From contig DBQI01000065.1 of NCBI GenBank assembly GCA_002305165.1, forward strand, positions 45,705 through 109,704: a stretch of DNA of 64,000 nt. The letters are read 5' to 3'. A model generated the notes under the pieces. That model had not been told where the DNA came from. It saw only the letters and a program-made list of their open reading frames with translations, and searched no databases. This DNA is from Armatimonadetes bacterium UBA1398. Its GTDB lineage: Bacteria > Armatimonadota > Zipacnadia > UBA1398. The translations under genes and the position numbers were made by a program. Numbering within the stretch: position 1 is the stretch's first letter; each line of letters begins with the position of its first letter. This document shows positions 18,605 through 26,722 of the stretch, piece by piece.

Positions 18605-19942
18605 TTATCGGGGATCCGCGCAGCAGCGGAACCCAACATGATCAGCGTTCAGGACCGGGTGCTTCGGTCCTCCTGTGGTGCAGTCGAAGCGGTCGAGCCT
18701 TTGGTCGCGGAAGGAGGCGCCCCGGTGATCGACGGTCGTCTCCTCCGACCCCCAGTTGCTGCCGATCCACTCGGCCACATTGCCGATCATGTCGTAGAGC
18801 CCATAGCCGCTCACGCAGTAGGGGCGGGAACCCAGGCGCTCGGCATGGGCGTCCTCGCCCATCATGACGCCGATGTTGCAGGCGCCCAGCACCGGCCTGT
18901 TGCCGTAGGAGAACTGCAGGCCATCGGGCCCGCGGCACCCAGCCTCCCACTCGTCGGGCTCACAAAGCCGCTTGTCTTTCTGGCGGCACCAGCCGGAGGC
19001 GCCGAACTGATTGATGTCAGCCATGGGCTTGGCCCCGGGAAGGTTCGGGGCCTCGAAGACGTCGATGCAGACACGGCCCTCGACCAGCCGCATCCCCGCT
19101 GGGCACCGAGGTTCGGGCGGCATGCTCTTCATGACCATCGCGTCACTGGGTTCGCCGCCGAGGAGCGTTGGGGTCTGCGCCTCGCCCCCGCCCCCTTGGT
19201 AGACCCGCTCGGCCGTCGATTTGGTGAAGCCAACCAGCTCCTTGACCGTCACGGTCGCATCGGGCGGATCCGTATCCGCGAAGCCCGTGACGCAGTTCGT
19301 GAGGCAGAACCCGAGAAGGGGCCGAGCGAGGCCAGCCTCATTGAGCTTCTGCCCCGGCGAGACGGCGGATAGAACGAGGCTGCTCGCCGCCAGGGGTTCG
19401 AGCACATCGCCCGGCACGGCCAGGTCCTCGGGCGTCCCCTCGGCCCTGAAGGCATCCCACGGCGAGGCGTCGAGCATGACCAGCTTCTTGGTGGCGGGTA
19501 TCGCGGCCACGTAGTCGGCAAGCTGCCGGACGGTGATGGCCGTGTTCGGCAGGTCCGCGAGGTCCGCGTTGTACGGGCAGAGGTACAGCTCAAGCTGCCC
19601 ATCCTCCCCCACGGAGGCCACCAGGGTGAGGCAAAGGTAGATGAAAACCTCATCCTCAGCGGCCGCCGACTGGCAGAACTCCAGGGCGCCAACGAGGTTC
19701 GACAGGCTGGCCTGTCCGCCGGCGAGGGCCCCGACGCGATCCATGGGGACCGCGCCGATCTCGGGGTTCGCGAACCGTTCCGCGACGAGGAAGGCGTAGG
19801 TCTCGCCCTCGGTCCGGCCCGGGATGTTGAAGTCGCGGTACTCGTTCACCCCCGCACACACCGCAAACCGCTGGGCCTCCTGCCCGGTTGCCCCGGCGAC
19901 GAGCGTTCCGAGTATGATGGGGAACAGCCATGCGCGACTCAT
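18605..19942 (-). CDS. Secreted pseudo-caspase / formylglycine-enzyme (FGE-sulfatase) domain protein
   Basis: A 445-residue exported protein (signal core WLFPIILGTLVAGATG). Residues 24-250 follow a caspase/peptidase C14 layout: RFAVCAGVNEYRD at the start, ALEFCQSAAAEDEVFIYL, then KKLVMLDASPWDA. The catalytic His of the usual GHG motif is replaced (FIYLCLTLVAS, 100-110) and the DAC cysteine is Ser160, so peptidase activity is unlikely. Residues 279-445 are an FGE-sulfatase/SUMF1-like domain: VCIDVFEAPN, WCRQKDKRLCEPDEWEAGCRG, GLYDMIGNVAEWIG and VGFRCC. Such domains often bind ligands rather than modify sulfatases. The start at ATG 19942 has GAGGAAGGTGAG upstream. It is first in a probable two-gene operon with the giant fusion. 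Confidence 0.8.
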   Translation of the reverse strand: MSRAWLFPIILGTLVAGATGQEAQRFAVCAGVNEYRDFNIPGRTEGETYAFLVAERFANPEIGAVPMDRVGALAGGQASLSNLVGALEFCQSAAAEDEVFIYLCLTLVASVGEDGQLELYLCPYNADLADLPNTAITVRQLADYVAAIPATKKLVMLDASPWDAFRAEGTPEDLAVPGDVLEPLAASSLVLSAVSPGQKLNEAGLARPLLGFCLTNCVTGFADTDPPDATVTVKELVGFTKSTAERVYQGGGGEAQTPTLLGGEPSDAMVMKSMPPEPRCPAGMRLVEGRVCIDVFEAPNLPGAKPMADINQFGASGWCRQKDKRLCEPDEWEAGCRGPDGLQFSYGNRPVLGACNIGVMMGEDAHAERLGSRPYCVSGYGLYDMIGNVAEWIGSNWGSEETTVDHRGASFRDQRLDRFDCTTGGPKHPVLNADHVGFRCCADPR

Positions 19943-19996
19943 CGGCCACTCACCTTCCTCGGACGGCGCACTGAAGGGCAACCGCCGCCCGAACGT

Positions 19997-21028
19997 ATGG
20001 ATGCTTGGGAAGCAGGGGCGATTCGTTTGGCGATAGGCAGCCGCTCCAGGTCGTGGTTACGCGTTGGCTCACTGGTTGGGCTTGTCATCACCGCACCGCT
20101 CCTGATCCTTGCGGCCATCCGACTCTACGGCTCCTACGCTGGTCAGAAGACCGTCGCACACCGCGAGGTATGCCTCGACAATCTGCGGGTCATCGGGGGA
20201 GCGCTTCGCGCTTACTCCCTGGATCACGATGACCGCCTTCCTCCCGCGGCGACCTGGGAGGATCTCCTCCTAGAGGACACGGGAGACCCCCGGGTGTTCC
20301 TCTGTCCCGCCGCGCCCGAGGGCGCGGAAACGGGGTACGCCTACTACGCCGCCCTCTCCCAAGGCTCCCTCGCCTCCCTGGCGACCCCGGCCGACGTCCC
20401 CATGGCGTACGACTCGCCGAAGGGGACGTGGAACGCCCGCGATAGCCGGCCGGAGTTCCCCTCGCCTCCCCGCCACGGGGACCGAAACCATGCCGTAATG
20501 GCCGACGGGTCCGCACGGAGCCTCGCCCCCTTCGACGTCTGGGTGGAGGCGCGGTTCCAGGAGGACGGGCCGGGCGGGCCAGGCGACACGAAGGCCCTGC
20601 CGGGGTTCTCCGGACCCAGCATCCTCTTCCAGACGGACGAGCCTGTCGCCTTCCGCACCGAGCATGGTATCGAGTGGTCCGCCGAGCGCCTGCCCACGGG
20701 GTACGCTTTCCGCGGTCCCGAGGGCTCTCGCGCGTCGACCACCCTGGTGATGGCTGACGCGGAGGCCGGGCTGCCCGCTCTCGCGCCCGCGGCGACGATC
20801 GTGCGCCAGTTCGAGGTGAACCTCGCGCCCGAACCCGGCGCTTTCCCTGCTACAGCCGAGGTCACCGAAGTGACGGAGTCGGGCCTGCGGAGCCTACGGG
20901 TGACGGTCCAGTCCGAGCCCCCGCTCAAGGCGCTCATCACCGTCCCCGAGGATGCGGGTGATGAGGCGCTGGCCGAGGCGTGCCTCCCGCTGACGGCCCT
21001 GCGCTGGATCGAGAAGATACCTCAGTAG
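19997..21028 (+). CDS. Membrane-anchored H-X9-DG pseudopilin-like protein
   Basis: A 343-residue protein with one N-terminal membrane helix (VGSLVGLVITAPLLILAAIRLYG) and an extracytoplasmic body. After the helix, CLDNLRVIGGALRAYSLDHDDRLPPAATWEDLL followed by FLCPAAP is typical of DUF1559-like and prepilin-processing-associated proteins. RHGDRNHAVMADGSAR contains the H-X9-DG motif. The G|FTLIE prepilin site is absent, so it is probably a helix-anchored relative rather than a pilin. The C-terminal third (about residue 200 onward) is beta-rich and unassigned. The start is uncertain; ATG 19997 has no strong Shine-Dalgarno. It is divergent from the pseudo-caspase gene. Confidence 0.75.
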   Translation: MDAWEAGAIRLAIGSRSRSWLRVGSLVGLVITAPLLILAAIRLYGSYAGQKTVAHREVCLDNLRVIGGALRAYSLDHDDRLPPAATWEDLLLEDTGDPRVFLCPAAPEGAETGYAYYAALSQGSLASLATPADVPMAYDSPKGTWNARDSRPEFPSPPRHGDRNHAVMADGSARSLAPFDVWVEARFQEDGPGGPGDTKALPGFSGPSILFQTDEPVAFRTEHGIEWSAERLPTGYAFRGPEGSRASTTLVMADAEAGLPALAPAATIVRQFEVNLAPEPGAFPATAEVTEVTESGLRSLRVTVQSEPPLKALITVPEDAGDEALAEACLPLTALRWIEKIPQ

Positions 21029-21032
21029 CCAG

Positions 21033-21038
21033 TATAAT
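21033..21038 (+). promoter_or_regulatory. Putative -10 (TATAAT) of the SLH protein gene
   Basis: A perfect TATAAT hexamer lies 45 bases before the ATG at 21083, just after the stop of the upstream gene. The -35 region is weak. Confidence 0.5.
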
Positions 21039-21082
21039 GGCCGTGGCGCCGTGCTCGGCTGCCACCCAAGGAGGGCGCGCCC

Positions 21083-21754
21083 ATGAACCGCTGGCTGATC
21101 GGATCCTTCGCCATCGTGGCACTGGCGCCCTCGGCGCTCGCCCAGGCCGAGCCCTTGCCCGATGTGCCCAGGGAGCACCCGGCGTCCTGGGCCGTCGCCA
21201 CCCTCTGGCGCGCCGACGTGATCAGGGGCTCCAATGACGGGCTCTTCCACGGCGACGAGCGCATCAGCGAACTTGAGGCCATCGCCCTCGCCGCCCGGCT
21301 TAGCGCGGCGCTGAACAACGTGGCCGTCATCCGAGCCGACTGGTCGATGGACCGGTATCTGGCGCGGTTCTGGCATGAGGAGTACCCCGCTCGCGGCGGT
21401 GTGCCCTTGCCCGCGGGCCACTGGGCGGCCCTGGAGTGGAGCTACCTGGCGCGCATCACGCCGGCTGAGGTGGAGCTGCTCGACGCCTGGCCCGAACCGC
21501 TGCCGACCCGCTACGAAGCCGCCATCGCGGCGGCCACGGTGCTGCGCGAGGCGCGCAAGGCCATCCGCGGTCGGCTTGTGAGCGACTACGCCGGGGGTAT
21601 GCTGCCCGACTCCGCCGTCAATGACACCATGCCCATGGACTACGTGCCCTGGTCGGACCATGGCAGCGGCCACGGGCCAGATCACGGACCGGCGGCGCCC
21701 ATGCAGGGCGTCATACCGTTCGGTCCGCCCCCCTCTATGGCGGCCCCTGAGTAG
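21083..21754 (+). CDS. Secreted protein with one S-layer homology (SLH) domain
   Basis: A 223-residue exported protein (signal peptide ending in PSALAQA). Residues 25-75 match an SLH repeat: LPDVPREHPASWAVATLWRA, then DVIRGSNDGLFHGDERISELEAIAL, the usual 'D-P-x-HWA...G..dG.F.p...isR.E' pattern. SLH domains anchor proteins to pyruvylated cell-wall polymers or to outer-membrane/peptidoglycan layers. A single repeat is unusual for strong anchoring. The middle is helical. The C-terminus is rich in His, Gly and Pro (SDHGSGHGPDHGPAAP) and could bind metal. AAGGAGGG lies ten bases before the ATG. It is convergent with the serine protease gene, overlapping by 20 bases. Confidence 0.72.
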   Translation: MNRWLIGSFAIVALAPSALAQAEPLPDVPREHPASWAVATLWRADVIRGSNDGLFHGDERISELEAIALAARLSAALNNVAVIRADWSMDRYLARFWHEEYPARGGVPLPAGHWAALEWSYLARITPAEVELLDAWPEPLPTRYEAAIAAATVLREARKAIRGRLVSDYAGGMLPDSAVNDTMPMDYVPWSDHGSGHGPDHGPAAPMQGVIPFGPPPSMAAPE

Positions 21755-22625
21755 CGTCCAGCAGGGCGATCAGCGCCTCCACAGGCACGCACTCCTTGAC
21801 CACCATCTGCAGCCGACGCTCCTCCTCATCGGCGTAGAGCGCCTGTGTAACGGCCGCGACGCCCACCACCGCCCCGGTCTCATCGAGCACGGGCGCGCCG
21901 CTGGAGCCTACGGCGTACTCGGCGGTGATGGACAGGGCGGGCCGTCCATCCCGGGCCCGTGCGTAGCGGCGGGAGAGGATGCCCTCGGTGAGCGTGTACG
22001 CCCGCTGCCTGGGGTGGCTGATGACCGCGACCGGGGCGCCCACGGGCGAGCCGGACTTGAGGGGGAGGGGCTCTGTGGCTGCCTCGATACGAACCACCGC
22101 CAGGTCCGCCTCGGGGTCGCCGCCCTCGGCCCCAACCACGGAATACACCCGGCCATCCAGCGATGACGCGCCCAGGAGCTCATAGTCCGTCTCGAGGACG
22201 TGGTGGTTCGTCACGAGCAGGCCGTCGTCGGTGACGGCGAAGGCAGTCGCGATGCGCACATGCCACCGCTCGCAGTTGGGGCAGAGGTACCGTCCGCCCA
22301 AGAGGTAGACGCTCGGAGCGCATCGGGCGTAGAGCTCCGGCAGGTCCAGGGACTCGTCCGTCGGCGCTGGAAGGCGCTCGACCGTCACGTGGCCCGACGC
22401 GCCAGCGAGGAGCTCCTCGCGACTCGCCCCGATCCCGCGCTCGGCCAAGGAGGCGAGCTCCCGACTCAGCCGCTCCTGGACCGCCACGTCCTCCACGTCC
22501 ACCGGGTGCTGCAGGCAGAGGGTGTCCGCTGACAGCGGATCGGGGCACGGATGGCGAGGCAGAAGCGGCAGCGTGGCGAGGGCGCCGAGGACGAGGCCGA
22601 GCAGCGCCCCTAGCAGGAACCGCAC
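21735..22625 (-). CDS. Exported trypsin-like serine protease
   Basis: A 296-residue chymotrypsin-fold protease with an N-terminal hydrophobic segment (RFLLGALLGLVLGALATLPLL) acting as signal or anchor. The triad is visible: His142 in LVTNHHVLE, Asp174 in DPEADLAVVRI, and Ser242 in GSSGAPVLDE. There is no PDZ domain, so it is a minimal HtrA-like or Glu-C-like enzyme. CPNC at 115-118 and two other cysteines precede the catalytic domain. I place the start at GTG 22625 because AAGGGG lies nine bases upstream; GTG 22634 is an alternative. It begins just after the transaldolase-like gene, probably in the same transcript. Confidence 0.82.
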   Translation of the reverse strand: MRFLLGALLGLVLGALATLPLLPRHPCPDPLSADTLCLQHPVDVEDVAVQERLSRELASLAERGIGASREELLAGASGHVTVERLPAPTDESLDLPELYARCAPSVYLLGGRYLCPNCERWHVRIATAFAVTDDGLLVTNHHVLETDYELLGASSLDGRVYSVVGAEGGDPEADLAVVRIEAATEPLPLKSGSPVGAPVAVISHPRQRAYTLTEGILSRRYARARDGRPALSITAEYAVGSSGAPVLDETGAVVGVAAVTQALYADEEERRLQMVVKECVPVEALIALLDATQGPP

Positions 22626-22639
22626 TGGGTGCACCCCCT

Positions 22640-23794
22640 TCACGCGAGCTGCTGCTTCACCCAAGCCTCCAGGCCATTGGTGGACTCAGCGAAGCTCTCC
22701 GCCGTGGCGACGACCGCCGGGTGATCTCGGAAGGTCTCGGGGTCCTCCCCCTCCTCATAGCCCGCGCGGAAGTAGGGGACTCGGAGCAGGGTATCCAGGA
22801 CCTCCTTCGGCACGGCTGCAGGCTGCGTGGGCAACTCCTCCCCGTCGTACTCCTCCAGCCAGGATTCGATGATGTTCGGGAAGATGGTCAGCACCACGGG
22901 CTGGGCGCAGATCTTCTCCAGGTGCCAGATCCTGACCCGACCGTCTACCACGGGTCCCACGCGCATCGAGGCGGCGAGCATCTTGCTCTCGTAACCCCGC
23001 TCGGCGTAGAGGGCGACGGCCTTGTTGAAGATCGCGGGGCCGGACCAGCGGCGGAGCTCATCGGTCAGCTCGACCCCGACGGACCGCGCGGACTCATCGA
23101 AGGCCGGATGGTCCTCGAACCGCCCCAGCATCATCGTGCAGACGGAGCGCCATCCCGAGAGGTCCACCCCCGCCTGTCGCGCGAGGGCCAAGCCCGTCTT
23201 GACCGCCTCCGCCACGGCGACGATCTGGCTGATGGTGAAGACGAGGGTCGCGTTGGTGGGGATGCCGAGAGCCGTGAGGAGGGTGATGCCATGGATGCCC
23301 TCCTTGACGCCAGGCATCTTGATCATCACGTTCGGGCTCATGGCATGGAGGCCGATGCCCATGGAGACCATCGCCGCCGTGCTCTTGAGCTCACGCGGAT
23401 CGACTTGGCCGGACAGGTAGCCCAGGGCCTTCCCCGAGTTCTCGTAGATCCCTCTGAAGCGCTCGGCGCCCTCCCTCACCACGCTCTCGTAGAGCTTCCA
23501 CATGGCCTCGGCTGGATCGGAGGCCTGGCCGCCCGTCATCTCCCGCAACCTGGCCGCCCATCGGCTCGGGTCGTACTCCACCGCCTGGGCGGTCAAGGGC
23601 GGGTTGGTCGTGCAGCCCACCAGTACCTCCTCCACCCCCTCGAGCCGCTCGCTGCAGCGGTCAGCGTCGGTCCGCCCCTCGTGGGCGGCGATGACCTCGG
23701 ACTTCCACGCGTCAAGGATCAGCGGCGAGGAGTCGAACCAGACCTCGAGCTCGGGATGGGTGGCGGCTAGCGCGGCCAGCGGGTTGGTTGCCAT
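22640..23794 (-). CDS. Transaldolase-family protein
   Basis: A 384-residue TIM-barrel protein of the transaldolase family, which transfers a dihydroxyacetone unit in the pentose phosphate pathway. VWFDSSP at 18-24 holds the catalytic Asp21. GCTTNPPLTAQAV matches the G-x-T-S/T-N-P loop, and the Schiff-base lysine is K159 in VMIKMPGVKEGI. NATLVFTISQIVAVAEA follows as expected. Length is close to transaldolases of the longer TalA/TalB-like class, and the C-terminal half has extra segments. No signal peptide. A narrow substrate call is not possible. The serine protease gene follows closely on the same strand. Confidence 0.85.
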   Translation of the reverse strand: MATNPLAALAATHPELEVWFDSSPLILDAWKSEVIAAHEGRTDADRCSERLEGVEEVLVGCTTNPPLTAQAVEYDPSRWAARLREMTGGQASDPAEAMWKLYESVVREGAERFRGIYENSGKALGYLSGQVDPRELKSTAAMVSMGIGLHAMSPNVMIKMPGVKEGIHGITLLTALGIPTNATLVFTISQIVAVAEAVKTGLALARQAGVDLSGWRSVCTMMLGRFEDHPAFDESARSVGVELTDELRRWSGPAIFNKAVALYAERGYESKMLAASMRVGPVVDGRVRIWHLEKICAQPVVLTIFPNIIESWLEEYDGEELPTQPAAVPKEVLDTLLRVPYFRAGYEEGEDPETFRDHPAVVATAESFAESTNGLEAWVKQQLA

Positions 23795-23835
23795 GGCATG
23801 GGTCCTCTCGTGGATCGGCCCGACCGAATGGGGCC

Positions 23836-24855
23836 CTAGGGGTCAGTATTGCCCGCCGAGGGCCGCCAGGCCTCCTCGGGAACGGGTCCGCGCGCCAGTG
23901 GCCCGTACTGGTAGGCCAGCATGAGGATCCCGGAGATGATCCCGACCCAGACCTTAGGCCATGCCGGGAGTGGCGCGGGGGTCACAAAGCCCTCGATGAG
24001 CGCCGCTACCACGAAGAGGAGCACGGTGCCGAGCATCACCGTCGCGGCCTCGGGCGCCGCCCGCTTGAGAGCTTCCCAGCGCGTGAACCGCCCAGGGGCG
24101 ATGATCGCCCAGCCCAGCCGCAGGCCCGAGGCTCCCGCGAGAACGATCGCCCACAGCTCCACGACGCCGTGGGGCACGATGAGCGAATAGTACGGTAGGA
24201 CATTCCCGTAGTGGTGCATCCCTCCGCTCAGTCCGCCCACCATCAGGCCGTTCTGGAGCAGGGCGTAGAGGGTATAGACCCCCGCCAGGACGCCCCCCGC
24301 GAAGGCGGTGAAGCCCACCTTGATGTTGTTCTGCATGATGAATGCCGATAGCGGAGCCATGATCCCCGTCGGCAGTTGGTTGCCCTGATAGTCGGGCATA
24401 CCGCCCGGGCCGATGGCGCCGGCGAACTGCGCCGGAACGAATAGACGCGCCAGCGTAGGGTCGCTGTAGCTCAGGATGAACGCGAACAGCCCGCTGCCGA
24501 AGAAGACGAGGGAGGCGACGAGGACGTACGGCCAGAGCTTGCGCACCGTGCGCGGATACGTGTCAGTGAGGAAGGCGCCCACTCGACGCCACTGCACGCC
24601 GGTGGGGACGCGGTAGACCGCGTTGTGAGAGCGGACCACGAGGCCATTCAGGTAGGCGACGATATCCGGGTCGGACGCGCCGCCCTGAGCCTGGGCGAGG
24701 TGGCTGGACACCCGTCGGTGCAGCCGGCTGAGTTCCGCTAACTCCGCGCCCGACAGGGCTTTCAGGCCGCCCTGGTCAACCTTATCCAGGAGCGCGGCCA
24801 AGCGGTGCCAGTCTCGCTGTCGTCGATCAACCCTGGAATTGAAGGGGGTCGCCAC
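23836..24855 (-). CDS. SpoIIM-like integral membrane protein
   Basis: A 339-residue protein with a soluble N-terminal helical region (LSGAELAELSRLHRRVSSHLAQA) followed by about five to six membrane helices (VLVASLVFFGSGLFAFIL, VGFTAFAGGVLAGVYTLYALLQNGLM, YSLIVPHGVVELWAIVLAGASGL, TVMLGTVLLFVVAALIEGF). The NNIKVGFTAFAGG and PHGVVELWAI motifs are hallmarks of the SpoIIM (DUF95) family. In Firmicutes SpoIIM acts in engulfment, but homologues are common in non-sporulating bacteria and are of unknown function. Nothing else here is specific to sporulation apart from the SigH-like factor at 52 kb. The gene is alone on this strand, divergent from 24921. Confidence 0.85.
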   Translation of the reverse strand: MATPFNSRVDRRQRDWHRLAALLDKVDQGGLKALSGAELAELSRLHRRVSSHLAQAQGGASDPDIVAYLNGLVVRSHNAVYRVPTGVQWRRVGAFLTDTYPRTVRKLWPYVLVASLVFFGSGLFAFILSYSDPTLARLFVPAQFAGAIGPGGMPDYQGNQLPTGIMAPLSAFIMQNNIKVGFTAFAGGVLAGVYTLYALLQNGLMVGGLSGGMHHYGNVLPYYSLIVPHGVVELWAIVLAGASGLRLGWAIIAPGRFTRWEALKRAAPEAATVMLGTVLLFVVAALIEGFVTPAPLPAWPKVWVGIISGILMLAYQYGPLARGPVPEEAWRPSAGNTDP

Positions 24856-24885
24856 TCGACACCACCTACGCGGCTATGCTACATT
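24856..24885 (+). promoter_or_regulatory. Putative promoter of the 80-aa protein gene
   Basis: TCGACA (24856-24861) and an extended TGC-TACATT -10 (24877-24885) are spaced by 18 bases, 36 bases before the ATG at 24921. The -10 region is nearly identical to that of the MFS gene. Confidence 0.5.
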
Positions 24886-24920
24886 CGCAATGCACGGTTC
24901 GACCCTGCAAGAGGTGACCC

Positions 24921-25163
24921 ATGCCCGATCAGACCAGCCTAACCCTGCCCGAGCCATCGGGTTTCCACGAGGTGGCTAAGACGGTCCTCAAGGCCGTTGG
25001 TGACATCTCCTCCGGTGTGAGCCGCGTCGCCTCCGATACCATCGTCGCCGCGGTCAAGGAAGCCTACATGACCGGCTACCGCGATGGCTACCGGGACGCT
25101 CTGCGGCGAGCCGGCTCCGCCCTGGATGGCGTCCCCGCGCAGGAGACGCCCTCCGAGTCCTAG
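24921..25163 (+). CDS. Small hypothetical protein (80 aa)
   Basis: An 80-residue acidic-to-amphipathic protein of unknown function, with a strong local signal of being real: GAGGTGACCC directly upstream of the ATG and a promoter 36 bases before. The middle (FHEVAKTVLKAVGDISSGVSR, then VASDTIVAAVKEAYMTGYRD) forms two predicted amphipathic helices, followed by a short repeated YRDGYRDALRRAG. No cysteine or catalytic motif. It ends at the base before the stop of the Trx/TPR gene on the other strand, so the two genes converge with no gap. It may be a small membrane-surface or protein-binding peptide. Confidence 0.6.
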   Translation: MPDQTSLTLPEPSGFHEVAKTVLKAVGDISSGVSRVASDTIVAAVKEAYMTGYRDGYRDALRRAGSALDGVPAQETPSES

Positions 25164-26540
25164 TCACCGCCCCGGGCGGTACGTGTCCGCGCCCTTGCCC
25201 GTATCTGGCCGCTCGTCGGCGGCCCTTGGACCGAGCCGCTCCTGCACCTTGCGGTCGAAGTACTCGATCAGCAGGTGCTTGGCGTGGGTCACGAACTCAT
25301 CGTCCGGGTACTCCGCCACCAAGGTCACCAGCAGATCCGCCGCGCGCTGGTAGCCCGCCTGCTCGGTGACCTCGTAGCCTCCCGCCGGCTTACGCACGAT
25401 GGACGTGCCCAAGTAGAGCGAGCCCGCGTAGAAGAGCACTTCGGGACGGTGCCGCCCGTCCAGATCCTCCTCCAGGTATCGCTCGAAGGCCCGACGCGCC
25501 GTCTCCGCCTCTCCTGCGAAGAGGGCCGCGATGCCAGCCCGAGCGACCGCTTCCTCGCGATCGCGGCCACGGAGCGGCCCCTCGCTCGCGCGCGCGTAGA
25601 GGGCGGCGGCGCGCGGCCAGTTCTCTCCCTGGTAGAAGGCCTTGGCGGCCGCCAGAGCCTCCGCCGTGTCGGCCGGTTCCGCCGCCACAGCGCCCCGCAG
25701 CGCGTCCAGCGTGGGGATGAGCAGCGGCGACGTGCCCAGGTTGTAGAGGATGGCCAGGAACTCGCCGTCGCGCTCGAGGACCACCGGGTCATACTCCGTG
25801 GCAGGTCCGAACCGGATCGCCTCGGCCTCCGCGCGAGTCGGGTTCCGTGCCGTGCAGCCATCGAAGACCTGAGCCAGTACTGCGGCTGAGTCGTTCAGTT
25901 CGCCCGTCGCTCGCAGGGCGAAGGCGTAGAGATACCACACGTGGGGCGCCTCGATGCCTTGGCGGACCAGCGGCGCGAGGGCCTCCGCCGCTCGGTCGTA
26001 ACGGCCCACGTCGTAGAACAGGGTGCCGAGACGCTCGCGCTGGGCGTCGTTGAGATCGGTGCGGGCACGGAGGCTCTTGATCTCGTGGGCCTGGGCCGTT
26101 ACCAGCGCGTACACCGCCGGCTCGAAGCACGCGCCCAAGGTAGCCAGGACCGTTTCGTCCGTGTCCACCCACGCGAAGGTGGGGTAGACCGCCTTGAGCC
26201 CGAGCCGGTTGAACACGGAGAGGTCGTCCCGGACGCTCACTCCGACGCACACCATCTGCTCGAAGGTCTCCAGAACCACGGGGTTCGTGAACATCGTCGC
26301 CTCGAGGCGGTCGCTCAGGGGGGAGCGCTCGGTCCGGTACTGGACATCCTCCACGCGCTGGGCGCCCGAGACCTGGGACTCGTATTCCTTGAAGAGGTAG
26401 ACGAGGGTGATCTTGCCCTGCTCCTTGGCGAGGCCGAGCGCCGAGTCCAGGTCACCAGCCACGAAGACGGGCGGCAAGGCCGAAGCGCCGCTCACCCCCA
26501 GCGCCAGAATCAGGCAAGCAAGTGCCAAGCTGCGAGCCAT
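25164..26540 (-). CDS. Secreted thioredoxin-fold and tetratricopeptide-like protein
   Basis: A 458-residue exported protein (signal MARSLALACLILALGVSGASA). The N-terminal 120 residues have a thioredoxin-like arrangement (DLDSALGLAKEQGKITLVYLF, then YPTFAWVDTDETVLATLG with a cis-Pro-like site) but no CxxC, so it is not a redox enzyme. The rest is built of TPR-like helix pairs (LFYDVGRYDRAAEALAPLVR, VWYLYAFALRATGELNDSAAVL, LFAGEAETARRAFERYL, ADLLVTLVAEYPDDEF). It probably acts as a periplasmic scaffold. The start at ATG 26540 follows GAAGGGAGC. Function unknown. Confidence 0.75.
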   Translation of the reverse strand: MARSLALACLILALGVSGASALPPVFVAGDLDSALGLAKEQGKITLVYLFKEYESQVSGAQRVEDVQYRTERSPLSDRLEATMFTNPVVLETFEQMVCVGVSVRDDLSVFNRLGLKAVYPTFAWVDTDETVLATLGACFEPAVYALVTAQAHEIKSLRARTDLNDAQRERLGTLFYDVGRYDRAAEALAPLVRQGIEAPHVWYLYAFALRATGELNDSAAVLAQVFDGCTARNPTRAEAEAIRFGPATEYDPVVLERDGEFLAILYNLGTSPLLIPTLDALRGAVAAEPADTAEALAAAKAFYQGENWPRAAALYARASEGPLRGRDREEAVARAGIAALFAGEAETARRAFERYLEEDLDGRHRPEVLFYAGSLYLGTSIVRKPAGGYEVTEQAGYQRAADLLVTLVAEYPDDEFVTHAKHLLIEYFDRKVQERLGPRAADERPDTGKGADTYRPGR

Positions 26541-26722
26541 GCTGGGCCGCTCCCTTCCATGCGGGGTGTCTCGAGCGCTACTCGGAAGCTCCTTCGCGCG
26601 AGTCGCGGGGCGCGCCGCTCCCTGGAGGGCTGGCGGAACGACCCGGCGCCTGTCACGAAGGGGGTATCGAGCGCCACTCTCGAGCACCACCCATTGGGCG
26701 TTCCGGGGACACGTACGTTTCG

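Noticed and set aside
18605..19942. Active caspase-like peptidase
   Set aside because: Both catalytic residues appear to be substituted at the aligned positions.
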